Source of the DNA: an uncultured Collinsella sp.
Lineage (GTDB): Bacteria; Actinomycetota; Coriobacteriia; Coriobacteriales; Coriobacteriaceae
Assembly: GCA_900757615.1 (NCBI GenBank)
Contig: CAAEON010000015.1
Coordinates: 1 to 64,000, forward strand
Direction of reading: 5' to 3'
Length of the DNA stretch: 64,000 bases
The translations under genes and the position numbers were made by a program. A model generated the notes under the pieces. It had not been told where the DNA came from. It was given only the letters and a program-made list of their open reading frames with translations, and made no database searches. This document shows, in pieces, positions 8,435 to 16,533 of the stretch (positions are counted from its first letter, which is position 1; every line of letters begins with the position of its first letter).

Positions 8435-8460
8435 GCGGGGTGCCACAGGTGGCATCCCGC
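8435..8460. repeat. 11-bp hairpin in the mraZ upstream region
   Basis: Bases 8435-8445 pair with 8450-8460 with one G-T pair and a CAGG loop. No T tract follows. It may shape a leader RNA or be a leftover of an upstream transcript end. Confidence 0.45.
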
Positions 8461-8469
8461 TGTTGCTGT

Positions 8470-8489
8470 AAACACAACATATTGTGTTT
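8470..8489. promoter_or_regulatory. Perfect 8-4-8 inverted repeat, candidate operator
   Basis: AAACACAA and TTGTGTTT flank CATA. It directly abuts the LexA-like site. The regulator is unknown. Confidence 0.4.
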
Positions 8490-8490
8490 T

Positions 8491-8504
8491 CGAACATATG
8501 CTCG
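8491..8504. promoter_or_regulatory. LexA-like SOS box upstream of mraZ
   Basis: CGAACATATGCTCG differs at one base from the Gram-positive SOS box CGAACATATGTTCG. It lies 68 bp upstream of the mraZ -35 box. The remaining parts of the 8207-8668 spacer contain the promoter and repeats listed separately, and no gene. Confidence 0.45.
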
Positions 8505-8525
8505 GGGGTGTTTTGCAATATATGG

Positions 8526-8563
8526 TGGGTGGAGTGGTGGGGCGGGGTGGGGGAAGGGATGGG
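8526..8563 (+). promoter_or_regulatory. Cluster of TGGG repeats next to the mraZ promoter, candidate MraZ boxes
   Basis: TGGG occurs at 8526, 8538, 8548 and 8560 (steps of 12, 10 and 12 bp), with a further copy at 8580 inside the promoter spacer. MraZ represses its own operon in E. coli through TGGGN repeats with about 10-bp periodicity, so autoregulation is a reasonable inference. Confidence 0.5.
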
Positions 8564-8571
8564 GAAAGGTG

Positions 8572-8600
8572 TTGAAAAATGGGGCGCTTCCCCATATTAT
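8572..8600 (+). promoter_or_regulatory. Promoter of the dcw cluster
   Basis: TTGAAA (8572-8577) and TATTAT (8595-8600) are separated by 17 bp, the optimum for the main sigma factor. The start codon of mraZ lies 68 bp downstream of the -10 box. Confidence 0.7.
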
Positions 8601-8668
8601 TGATGACGTCGACAGGCGGGGTGGTTCCCCGCGTACGTGCCATCTGAGTAATCGAGGGGAGGGCGCAC

Positions 8669-9103
8669 ATGGGAATGACTGGTGCATACGAGCGCAATCT
8701 CGATGCAAAAGGTCGTCTGTCCCTGCCTGCACCCCTTCGCGAGGAGCTTGGAGAGCACGTTCGCGTGTTCAAAGCCCTGGATGTCGATGCTCTGTACGTG
8801 TTCTCTGCCGAGGCCTTCGATAAGTGGGTCGAAGGACTCTTCGCGGGTCGTGAGGGCCACGAGGGTTTTAACCCGCGTGACATTAACGACCAGAAGCTCA
8901 TGAGGGCGATCAACAAGCGCACCACGTCGATGGATGTGGACAGCGCCGGTCGTATCGGTCTATCCGAGTCTCTCCGCAAGCAGGCGAACCTCGACCGCGA
9001 GGTCACGGTTGTGGGCAACTACGACCACCTTGAGGTTTGGGATCGCGCCGCGGCCGATGAGGACGATGACGATGAGGCCCTGCTGGACCTCTTCTTCTCG
9101 TAA
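8669..9103 (+). CDS. mraZ: Transcriptional regulator MraZ
   Basis: Protein of 144 residues with two SpoVT-AbrB-like domains (about 7-50 and 79-122); each holds the DAKGRLSLP / DSAGRIGL type motif that defines MraZ. It heads the dcw cluster and in other bacteria forms a ring that binds upstream repeats and represses the operon. The C-terminus is acidic (ADEDDDDEALLDLFFS). GGGGAGG lies 8 bp before ATG 8669; a second ATG two codons in (8675) is also possible. The TGGG repeats upstream are candidate self-binding sites. Confidence 0.96.
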   Translation: MGMTGAYERNLDAKGRLSLPAPLREELGEHVRVFKALDVDALYVFSAEAFDKWVEGLFAGREGHEGFNPRDINDQKLMRAINKRTTSMDVDSAGRIGLSESLRKQANLDREVTVVGNYDHLEVWDRAAADEDDDDEALLDLFFS

Positions 9104-9123
9104 GGGCAAGGCACGGGTAACGG

Positions 9124-10089
9124 ATGGAGCGTGGGATCTTGACACAAGAATATCGGCATGAACCTGTCATGCTCGGCGAAGTGCTTGAGTCGCTGCAGCT
9201 AAAGAGCGGCTCCGTTGTCTGCGATTGCACCCTTGGCGGTGCCGGCCATTCGGTAAAGATGGCCGCACAGGTGGGGGAGACGGGCCTTTTGCTCGGCGTC
9301 GATCAGGACGACATGGCCCTCGAGGCCGCTGGCGCCCGTCTGGACCGCGAGGTTCCCGGCGTTCCGCACCAGCTGCTGAAGGGCAACTTCGGCGACTTGG
9401 ACGAGCTGCTTTGCTCGGCCGAGGTGCCCGGGGTCGATGGCTTCCTGTTCGATTTGGGCGTTTCGTCACCGCAACTCGATATCCCTGGCAGGGGCTTTTC
9501 GTATAACGAGGACGCCCCATTGGACATGCGGATGGATCCGGGTAATAACACCTTAAACGCAGCTGAGGTCATCAACACCTATAACGAACACGACCTCGCC
9601 CGGATTCTACGCGTCTACGGCGAAGAGAAGTTCGCCTCGCAGATCGCGCGCGAGATCGTGCGCCGCCGCGAGCAAGAACCGATCGAAACCACCGGCCAAT
9701 TTGTCGAGATCATCAAGGCGGGTATCCCGGCTGCCGCTCGTCGGCATGGCGGACACCCGGCCAAGAAAAGTTTCCAGGCCATTCGCATCGAGGTCAATCA
9801 CGAACTCGATGTGCTCGAACGAGGGCTTGATGCCGCCACCAGGTGGCTCAACCCGGGCGGACGTATCTGCGTCATCTCGTATCACTCGCTCGAGGACCGT
9901 ATCGTAAAGAACCACTTTAAGGAGATGAGCCAGGGGTGCACGTGTCCGCCGGAGATTCCGGTGTGCGTGTGCGGCAACGTGCCGATACTCAAGGTCATCA
10001 CCCGCAAACCCCTGGTTGCCCAGCCTGATGAGGTTGAGCGCAACCCTCGGGCGAGATCAGCCAAAATCCGCGTGGCGCAGCGTCTGTAG
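9124..10089 (+). CDS. rsmH: 16S rRNA (cytosine-1402-N4)-methyltransferase
   Basis: Protein of 321 residues (MraW). The conserved start YRHEPVMLGEVLESL, the SAM-binding CTLGGAGHS loop, and the FDLGVSSPQLD and RGFSY motifs are all present. It methylates C1402 in the decoding centre of 16S rRNA. ATG 9124 is used here; TTG 9139 is an alternative with a GGAG better placed upstream, which would shorten the protein by five residues. It is the second gene of the dcw cluster, as in most bacteria. Confidence 0.96.
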   Translation: MERGILTQEYRHEPVMLGEVLESLQLKSGSVVCDCTLGGAGHSVKMAAQVGETGLLLGVDQDDMALEAAGARLDREVPGVPHQLLKGNFGDLDELLCSAEVPGVDGFLFDLGVSSPQLDIPGRGFSYNEDAPLDMRMDPGNNTLNAAEVINTYNEHDLARILRVYGEEKFASQIAREIVRRREQEPIETTGQFVEIIKAGIPAAARRHGGHPAKKSFQAIRIEVNHELDVLERGLDAATRWLNPGGRICVISYHSLEDRIVKNHFKEMSQGCTCPPEIPVCVCGNVPILKVITRKPLVAQPDEVERNPRARSAKIRVAQRL

Positions 10090-10179
10090 GCGCGACCGCG
10101 CGATATTGGACCTCCCGCTCGCACCATAAACGAAGCTTAAACACACTACCAACGTACTCGGGATGGGAGGCGGCATATC

Positions 10180-10650
10180 ATGGGCTACAACACTTCAAGC
10201 GCAGCACTCGCCTATGATATGAACGCCATGCCCGCCTATCGTGAGACGCCGCAGGCCCCCGTTGCTCCCCGTGAGCAGCGCACGCCGCGCTTTGATGTCT
10301 ACACGGGCGCGGGCCGTCAGGCAAACCAGGCGGTAAGCCCGGTTTTCATGAGCGTTCTTAAAACGTTTTGCATCATTGCGGCTATCTTCATGACGATCGG
10401 CGTCGCCCGCGTGGCGCTCGCCGGCGTTACGGCCCAAGTGCTCAACAGCAACGCCGAGCTTACCAACACGCTCGAAAAGGCGACCGATGAGAGCTCCGAC
10501 CTGGAGGTCATGCATTCGGTCTATGGCGCCGACACGCGCATTCGCGACCTTGCGGGCGCTTATGGCATGGTGGAGCCCAGCGAGAGCGTTACACTTGACT
10601 TTACGCAGGATGCAGCCGCGGGCGCCAACGCGACCGCGACCGCTCAATAG
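10180..10650 (+). CDS. ftsL: FtsL-like bitopic division protein
   Basis: Protein of 156 residues with no strong sequence signature. It has a polar N-terminal tail of about 60 residues, one transmembrane helix at about 62-84 (FCIIAAIFMTIGVARVALAG), and a following stretch (VLNSNAELTNTLEKATDESSDLEVMHSVYG) that can form a short coiled coil. This topology and the place between rsmH and ftsI match FtsL, which bridges FtsQ, FtsB and the FtsWI synthase. GGGAGG lies well placed before ATG 10180. Identification rests on topology and synteny. Confidence 0.75.
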   Translation: MGYNTSSAALAYDMNAMPAYRETPQAPVAPREQRTPRFDVYTGAGRQANQAVSPVFMSVLKTFCIIAAIFMTIGVARVALAGVTAQVLNSNAELTNTLEKATDESSDLEVMHSVYGADTRIRDLAGAYGMVEPSESVTLDFTQDAAAGANATATAQ

Positions 10651-10667
10651 CAAGACGGTAGCTGAGT

Positions 10668-12533
10668 ATGACAAATGACTATCGCCGCGGTTCCGATGGG
10701 GGCCGCGGTTCTGGACGTCCCTCGTCGCGGGGACGTTCTGGTTATCAAGGAACGGGTCGGCAATCTTACAACGCCGGGCGGTCCCGTGGCAACGACCCGG
10801 CGTCGCGACTTCGCGGCTCGGGCGGCCCTCAAGTGCATAACACCAGGTCGCGCAAGAGCTCGTCGACCGAATGGCTCACAGGCACGCCTCTGCCTCGCCG
10901 CAAAGCCGTCATGGGATTCATTGGGTTTGGCTTGGGCTTGGGCGTCTTTCGCCTTGCCGACTATCAAATTGTCGAAGCCGATAAACTGCGCGAGCGTGCC
11001 GATGCGCGTCGCCTGCTTGCGCAGACCCTCTATGCCAAACGTGGCACCATCTACGACCGCAACGGTAACGTGCTGGCGTCGTCGGTCGAATGTCGCAATA
11101 TCGCCGTGAACCCGCAGCTTGTCGAGGATGTTGACAAGACGGTGTCGGCGCTGGTCAAGGCAACTGGAATCGATAAAAAGACCTGCCGTAAGCTCGTTGA
11201 GTCCGATGGAACCTGGGTGTATATCAAGCGCCAGGTGGACGAAGACGATGCTGCGGCGCTGGAGAAGAAGAACCTGCCCGGCGTGCTTTTTGAGCAGGCC
11301 ATGAAGCGCGTATATCCATACGGCAATCTGGCATCGCAGGTGCTGGGTGTAGTGAATGTGGACAACGACGGCTTGACGGGTCTCGAAAAGCAATACAACA
11401 AACTTCTGACCGGCACGAACGGTTCTCTTGTGCGCGAGCGCGCGAGGGACGGCAGCTATATCGCGGGCGGTGCCTATAAAAAGGTGGCTGCGGTCGACGG
11501 CGTTGATATCGTGACGACGCTCGACGTCAATATCCAGCGTGCGGCTGAGGACGCCCTAGCAGAGGCTGTCGAGAAGACAAAGGCCAAGAACGGCTCGGCT
11601 TTGGTCACCGACCCCACGACCGGCGAAATTCTCGCCGCCTGCTCGTATCCGACCTACGACCAGACCGATTTGGAAAACGCCAAGACCGAAGATATGAACC
11701 TGCGCCTGGTTACCGACGCCTACGAGCCCGGCTCGGTCTTTAAGACACTCGTGGCGGGCGCCGGCTTCGACTTGGGCGTCGTGCGATCGAGTACGTCGTT
11801 TGAGGTGCCGGCGAGCATCAAGGTGGGCGACGATACCGTCACCGATGCCGACAAGCGCGACTATGCCATGACCATGGATGTGCGCGAGATGATGCGCCGT
11901 TCGTCCAACGTGGGCTTTGTCCTGGTGGGGCGCAAGATCGGTGCCGACGACTTTGCCGCCTATGTGGACAAGTGGGGCATCGGTCACAGCTCGGGTGTCG
12001 ATTTTCCGGGCGAGAGCCTGGGCATCGTCAAGGAGCGTGACCAGTATGACGGCGCCACGCTGGGCTCGATGAGCTTTGGACAGGCGCTGTCTGTCTCGCC
12101 GATTGAGGTCGCACGTGCCGTGGGCGGCATCGCCAACGGCGGCGTGATGATGACCCCGCACTTCTATAAGTCCAGCAAAGGCGACGAGAAGGACTGGGGC
12201 GAAGGTGACCGCGCGATTTCGGAGGACGCCGCATCCCAGGTGACATCGTGCATGCAGACGGTCGTGTCCGAGGGAACGGGCGTTGGCGGCGCGGTTGACG
12301 GCTATGACGTGGCGGGCAAGACCGGCACGGCCGAACGTGCCGACGAGAACGGCGGCTACCTTAAGGAGAACTACATGTCGTCCTTTATGGGCTTTGCGCC
12401 GGCACAATCGCCCAAGGTGCTGTGCTATATCACGCTCGACGGAACGCCGAGCGGCTCAGATGCCGCTGCGGTGCCGTTCCAGTCCATTATGGCCAACGCG
12501 CTCGACGTGTTGGGTATCCCACGCACGAGGTAG
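10668..12533 (+). CDS. ftsI: Septal penicillin-binding protein, peptidoglycan transpeptidase
   Basis: Class B PBP of 621 residues. The transpeptidase motifs are SVFK (Ser356 nucleophile, Lys359), SSN (412-414) and KTG (551-553), in the correct order and spacing. A Gly/Arg/Ser-rich cytoplasmic tail of about 75 residues precedes a membrane anchor (AVMGFIGFGLGLGVFRLA), followed by the PBP dimerisation region (KRGTIYDRNGNVLASS). The long basic tail is a feature of actinobacterial FtsI proteins. The gene starts 17 bp after ftsL. It cross-links septal peptidoglycan with FtsW, encoded downstream. Confidence 0.94.
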   Translation: MTNDYRRGSDGGRGSGRPSSRGRSGYQGTGRQSYNAGRSRGNDPASRLRGSGGPQVHNTRSRKSSSTEWLTGTPLPRRKAVMGFIGFGLGLGVFRLADYQIVEADKLRERADARRLLAQTLYAKRGTIYDRNGNVLASSVECRNIAVNPQLVEDVDKTVSALVKATGIDKKTCRKLVESDGTWVYIKRQVDEDDAAALEKKNLPGVLFEQAMKRVYPYGNLASQVLGVVNVDNDGLTGLEKQYNKLLTGTNGSLVRERARDGSYIAGGAYKKVAAVDGVDIVTTLDVNIQRAAEDALAEAVEKTKAKNGSALVTDPTTGEILAACSYPTYDQTDLENAKTEDMNLRLVTDAYEPGSVFKTLVAGAGFDLGVVRSSTSFEVPASIKVGDDTVTDADKRDYAMTMDVREMMRRSSNVGFVLVGRKIGADDFAAYVDKWGIGHSSGVDFPGESLGIVKERDQYDGATLGSMSFGQALSVSPIEVARAVGGIANGGVMMTPHFYKSSKGDEKDWGEGDRAISEDAASQVTSCMQTVVSEGTGVGGAVDGYDVAGKTGTAERADENGGYLKENYMSSFMGFAPAQSPKVLCYITLDGTPSGSDAAAVPFQSIMANALDVLGIPRTR

Positions 12534-12660
12534 GGGGTTACAATCTTTGGGGCGTGGTTTGTTGTCCCATATGAGGGGTGTTCACATGCCCTGCACCACG
12601 CATGCGCGGCGCTGGGATACAATACGCCGATAGCATTATTAGGTTTACAGGGGAGCTGCA

Positions 12661-14085
12661 ATGATAGAGATCGCCGTCAACAACCTCGCGGCCGCAACAG
12701 GGGCCCGAACCGTGACGGGAGAAGCCGATCGGGTATGCCGCGGGTGTGTTATCGACTCGCGCCAGGTCGAGGAAGGGACGATTTTCGTCGCCTTTCCCGG
12801 TGAAAACGTCGACGGCAATGATTTTGCTTCCCGTGCCGTCCAGTTGGGTGCCGGCGCCGTCGTGATGACGCGTGAGCCCGAGGCCGAGCTGGTCTCGCTG
12901 GCGCAGGACAGGGGCTGTGCCATCTTGCTGACCGATGATCCCGAGGAGTTTCTGCTGCGTTTGGCGCACGCGTATCGCCTTGAGCTTGGCTGCCTGGTCG
13001 TTGGTATTACCGGTTCCATCGGCAAGACGACGACCAAGGACGTGCTCGCCGCTGTGCTCGCCAAGCGCTATCGTGTCTGGGCCACCAAGGGCAATTTCAA
13101 TAACCTGATCGGCATGCCGCTCACGGTGCTTTCCGCTCCGGCCGATACCGAGGTCCTGGTGCTCGAGATGGGCATGAACCATTTCCACGAGATTGAGCGC
13201 CTGTCCCAGTCCGCCAATCCCAACCTTGCCATCGTGAGCAAGATCGGCACCTCTCACATCGGCATTTTGGGCAGCCGCGAGAACATCGCCCGCGCTAAGG
13301 CCGAGATTGTCCAGGGTATGTGCGCCGCCGGCGACTTCTTGCCGCTGCTGGTTTTGGGCGGTGAGGACGACTTTACGCCGTTCATTCGCGATACGTTCGC
13401 CCAGCCTGCTGGTATCGATGTGATGCTGGCCGGCGTCTCGGACGATGATGAGGTCCGTGCGCGCGACGTTCGAGTTGATGACGAGGGCCGTCCGGTCTTT
13501 ACGCTCGATTTTGGTCAGGGCGAGACAATCGATACCATGCTTGCTATCCCCGGCGTGCAGTCCGTTCCAAATGCCGTTAAGGCCGCCGCGGTTGCCTATC
13601 GCCTGGGCGTGACGCCCGAGCAGATCGATGCTGCCTTTAGGGGCCTCACGATTACCGGTCACCGCCAGGAGATCAAGCGCGCCAAGAGCGGTGCCCGCGT
13701 CATTGACGATTCCTATAACGCCAGCGCCGAATCGATGGCTGCCGGCCTCGATCTACTGTGCTCGCTTTCGTGCAGGGGGTCTCGCATGGCGATCCTGGGC
13801 GAGATGGGCGAGATGGGCGATGAGGCTCCTCGCATGCATGAGCTTGTAGGCGCCTATGCTGCCGCCAAGAAGCTCGACATGCTGGCGTGCGTGGGTGGTG
13901 AGCTGGCCCAGCTTATGGCCGATGCCGCGCGCATGATGGGTATGGACGAGGACCGCATCCAGGTGTTCTCCGATTATCAGCAGGTGCTCGACCGCATGGG
14001 CGGCGCGCTTGAAAAACATGATGTTGTACTGGTCAAGGGTTCCCGCTTTGTTGAGCTCGACCGCTTTGTGGAAGGTGTGTGCTAG
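12661..14085 (+). CDS. murF: UDP-MurNAc-tripeptide--D-Ala-D-Ala ligase
   Basis: Mur ligase of 474 residues with the P-loop GITGSIGKTT at 115-124, the ATP-binding EMGMNHFHEIERL region and the C-terminal DDSYNASAESM segment typical of MurF. It adds D-Ala-D-Ala to complete the pentapeptide precursor. AGGGGAGCT precedes ATG 12661. murE, which normally lies between ftsI and murF, is missing here, so the tripeptide must be made by an enzyme encoded elsewhere. A TACAAT at 12618-12623 could be a -10 box for an internal promoter, but no good -35 box accompanies it. Confidence 0.95.
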   Translation: MIEIAVNNLAAATGARTVTGEADRVCRGCVIDSRQVEEGTIFVAFPGENVDGNDFASRAVQLGAGAVVMTREPEAELVSLAQDRGCAILLTDDPEEFLLRLAHAYRLELGCLVVGITGSIGKTTTKDVLAAVLAKRYRVWATKGNFNNLIGMPLTVLSAPADTEVLVLEMGMNHFHEIERLSQSANPNLAIVSKIGTSHIGILGSRENIARAKAEIVQGMCAAGDFLPLLVLGGEDDFTPFIRDTFAQPAGIDVMLAGVSDDDEVRARDVRVDDEGRPVFTLDFGQGETIDTMLAIPGVQSVPNAVKAAAVAYRLGVTPEQIDAAFRGLTITGHRQEIKRAKSGARVIDDSYNASAESMAAGLDLLCSLSCRGSRMAILGEMGEMGDEAPRMHELVGAYAAAKKLDMLACVGGELAQLMADAARMMGMDEDRIQVFSDYQQVLDRMGGALEKHDVVLVKGSRFVELDRFVEGVC

Positions 14086-14088
14086 CCC

Positions 14089-15108
14089 ATGTTCGGCAAT
14101 CCCTCGTATCCAACGTATCAGGCTTTTTTGGGGCTTGGCATCGCCGCTGCCATTGCGCTGCTGCTCATGCCGTGGTGGATCAAGCTGCTCAAGGTCGAGG
14201 GTATCGGCCAGCAGGTTCGTGCCGACGGCCCCAAGCGTCATTTGGTTAAGCAGGGAACGCCCACCATGGGTGGCGTTGTCATCCTCGTCGCGATCTCGCT
14301 GACCTGCCTGCTGATGGGCAAGCTCACCACCGAGCTCGTGCTTGTGCTGCTCGCCACGCTGGCGACCGGCGTGCTGGGCCTGATCGACGACCTGACCTCC
14401 GTTACGCATGGGCGCTCGCTCGGTCTGACGCCTCATGCCAAGATGATCGGCCTAACCATTATCTGTGTCACCTTTACGGTACTTGCCGTCAACTGGTGCG
14501 GCGTCGCCCCCGAGATTCGTTTTCCCGGCGGCCTGACGATCGACCTCGGCGTGCTTTCGACCACCATCTGCGGCTTTTCGTTCCCGTGGCTCTACATTGT
14601 TTTTTGCTGGCTGATGATCGCCGGTCTTTCTAATGCCGTGAACCTGACCGATGGCCTTGACGGTCTTGCTGGCGGCACCTCCATGATCGCCATGCTCGCC
14701 ATGGCTGCGATGGCGTTTTTGCACGGAGACGTGAACCTGTCCATCTTCTGCACCGCGTGTGCCGGTGCCTGCTTGGGCTTTCTGTGGTTCAACTGCTATC
14801 CGGCGAGCATCTTTATGGGCGATACCGGCTCGCTTGCCCTGGGCGCCGCGTTTGCCTGCACGTCCATCATGACCAACACCGAGGTCGTCTCTCTCATCAT
14901 CGGCGGCCTGTTTATCGTTGAGACCCTGTCGGTCATGATTCAGGTTGTCTACTTCCACTTTACGCACAAGCGCGTCTTCCTTATGGCGCCCATCCATCAT
15001 CATTTCGAAAAGAAGGGCTGGGCCGAGACCAAGGTCGTCATCCGTTTTTGGATTATCGCTGCGGCCTTTGGTGCCGTTGGCCTTGCTTTGTTCTTCCAGT
15101 TGGGATAG
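14089..15108 (+). CDS. mraY: Phospho-MurNAc-pentapeptide translocase
   Basis: Polytopic membrane enzyme of 339 residues with about ten helices. The catalytic aspartates are visible in LGLIDDLTSV and NLTDGLDGLAGG, and the conserved cytoplasmic end APIHHHFEKKGWAETKVVIRFW segment is present. It transfers phospho-MurNAc-pentapeptide to undecaprenyl phosphate to make lipid I. The gene starts 3 bp after murF, so translational coupling is likely. Confidence 0.97.
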   Translation: MFGNPSYPTYQAFLGLGIAAAIALLLMPWWIKLLKVEGIGQQVRADGPKRHLVKQGTPTMGGVVILVAISLTCLLMGKLTTELVLVLLATLATGVLGLIDDLTSVTHGRSLGLTPHAKMIGLTIICVTFTVLAVNWCGVAPEIRFPGGLTIDLGVLSTTICGFSFPWLYIVFCWLMIAGLSNAVNLTDGLDGLAGGTSMIAMLAMAAMAFLHGDVNLSIFCTACAGACLGFLWFNCYPASIFMGDTGSLALGAAFACTSIMTNTEVVSLIIGGLFIVETLSVMIQVVYFHFTHKRVFLMAPIHHHFEKKGWAETKVVIRFWIIAAAFGAVGLALFFQLG

Positions 15109-15117
15109 TGGTCTTTC

Positions 15118-16524
15118 ATGCCTCTTGCTGATGTCTTTAGCCTGCTCGTTTTGGGTCAGGGCAAATCCGGTCTCGATGTCGCCCGCTGGGCGCTGGCACA
15201 TCCCGAGCGCGTAAGTGCCGTTACTGTGTATGGCGGCGGCACCTCTGAGCCCAATGACGCCATGCGTGCGCTCGAGGCTGCTGGTGCGTCGTTTGTCTAT
15301 GGGACCGAACAGGTCGAGGGCGCCTATGACGTATGCGTGACGTGCCCGGGCATCTCGGAGTTCTCGGGCTTCTTTAAGGCCGGGCGCGAGCATGCCGCCC
15401 AGATTATGGGTGAGCCCGAGTTTGCCTATCGCCTGTCGCCCGATAACTGGATTGCCATCACTGGCACCAACGGCAAAACGACCACCACGTCGCTGACTGA
15501 TTATCTGCTCAAGGCTGCCGGCGAGGCCAGCGTTGCTGTCGGCAACATCGGCGAGCCGCCGGTCAACGAGATTGACGGCCGAGCCCACAACGAGTGGTTT
15601 GTGGCTGAGCTCTCGAGCTATCAGATTGCTACGACCACCGAGCTCCACCCGCGCGTGGCGGTGCTGCTCAACATCACTCCCGACCACTTGGGCTGGCATA
15701 AGAGCCATAAGAACTACGCGCTTGCCAAGGTCAAACTGTTTGACAATATGGTCGATGACGATCTGGCGGTTGTCGACGTCGAAGACGCCGGCATTCACGA
15801 GTTCGATGAGTACATCTACACGCCGGGTCGTCGCATCTGTAAGGTCGCTTTTGACGAGCCCGAGGGCGAGGATGCCGCCTTTGTGCGCGATGGCAAGATG
15901 ATCGTGCGCCTGAAGGGCGTCGAGACCCCGCTCATCGCTACATCCGAGCTCAAGATCTCGGGCCATCACAATGTTATCAATGCCCTGTGCGCTGCCACGG
16001 CTGCCCTGGCAGTCGGTGCCGATGTCGATGGTGTCTGCCGCGGCCTGGCCTCGTTCCAGCCGCTCGAGCACCGCGTGGAGCCGTGTGGCGAGATTGACGG
16101 CGTGCGCTACGTCAACGATTCCAAGGCGACCAACACCGATGCGGTCGAGAAGGCGCTGACGGCATTTCCCGATGACGATGTGATCTTGCTGCTCGGCGGC
16201 CACGATAAGGGCACGCCGCTCACGGACTTCGCGCGCGTTGTTATGGATAACGTACGCTCGGTCGTCTGCTTTGGCGATGCGCGCGAGCGCTTCACCGTCG
16301 CTATGGACGAGGCCGATGTCGATGGCGATGTGGATATCGCCCAGGCGGATGACCTACGCGACGCCGTGGACGTTGCCCGTTCGCTGTCGAGCCGTGGCGA
16401 CGTGATCTTACTTTCTCCTGCCTGCTCTTCGTTCGATGAGTTCTCGGGCTATGAGGAGCGCGGCCGCGTGTTTAAGGACTATGTGGCTCAGCTTGCCGCT
16501 GCGGCGAAATCGCAAATGGAATAG
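15118..16524 (+). CDS. murD: UDP-MurNAc-L-alanine--D-glutamate ligase
   Basis: Mur ligase of 468 residues. The P-loop GTNGKTTTT lies at about 116-124; the region VLLNITPDHLGWHKS and the late FNDSK-like element YVNDSKATNTDAVEKAL match MurD. It adds D-glutamate to UDP-MurNAc-L-Ala in the cytoplasm. It follows mraY by 9 bp and precedes ftsW by 9 bp, consistent with one operon. Confidence 0.95.
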   Translation: MPLADVFSLLVLGQGKSGLDVARWALAHPERVSAVTVYGGGTSEPNDAMRALEAAGASFVYGTEQVEGAYDVCVTCPGISEFSGFFKAGREHAAQIMGEPEFAYRLSPDNWIAITGTNGKTTTTSLTDYLLKAAGEASVAVGNIGEPPVNEIDGRAHNEWFVAELSSYQIATTTELHPRVAVLLNITPDHLGWHKSHKNYALAKVKLFDNMVDDDLAVVDVEDAGIHEFDEYIYTPGRRICKVAFDEPEGEDAAFVRDGKMIVRLKGVETPLIATSELKISGHHNVINALCAATAALAVGADVDGVCRGLASFQPLEHRVEPCGEIDGVRYVNDSKATNTDAVEKALTAFPDDDVILLLGGHDKGTPLTDFARVVMDNVRSVVCFGDARERFTVAMDEADVDGDVDIAQADDLRDAVDVARSLSSRGDVILLSPACSSFDEFSGYEERGRVFKDYVAQLAAAAKSQME

Positions 16525-16533
16525 GGGCTGCCG

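Noticed and set aside
14452..16203. 583-codon open frame antisense to mraY and murD
   Set aside because: Low-complexity product, no ribosome site, and both sense genes are unmistakable.
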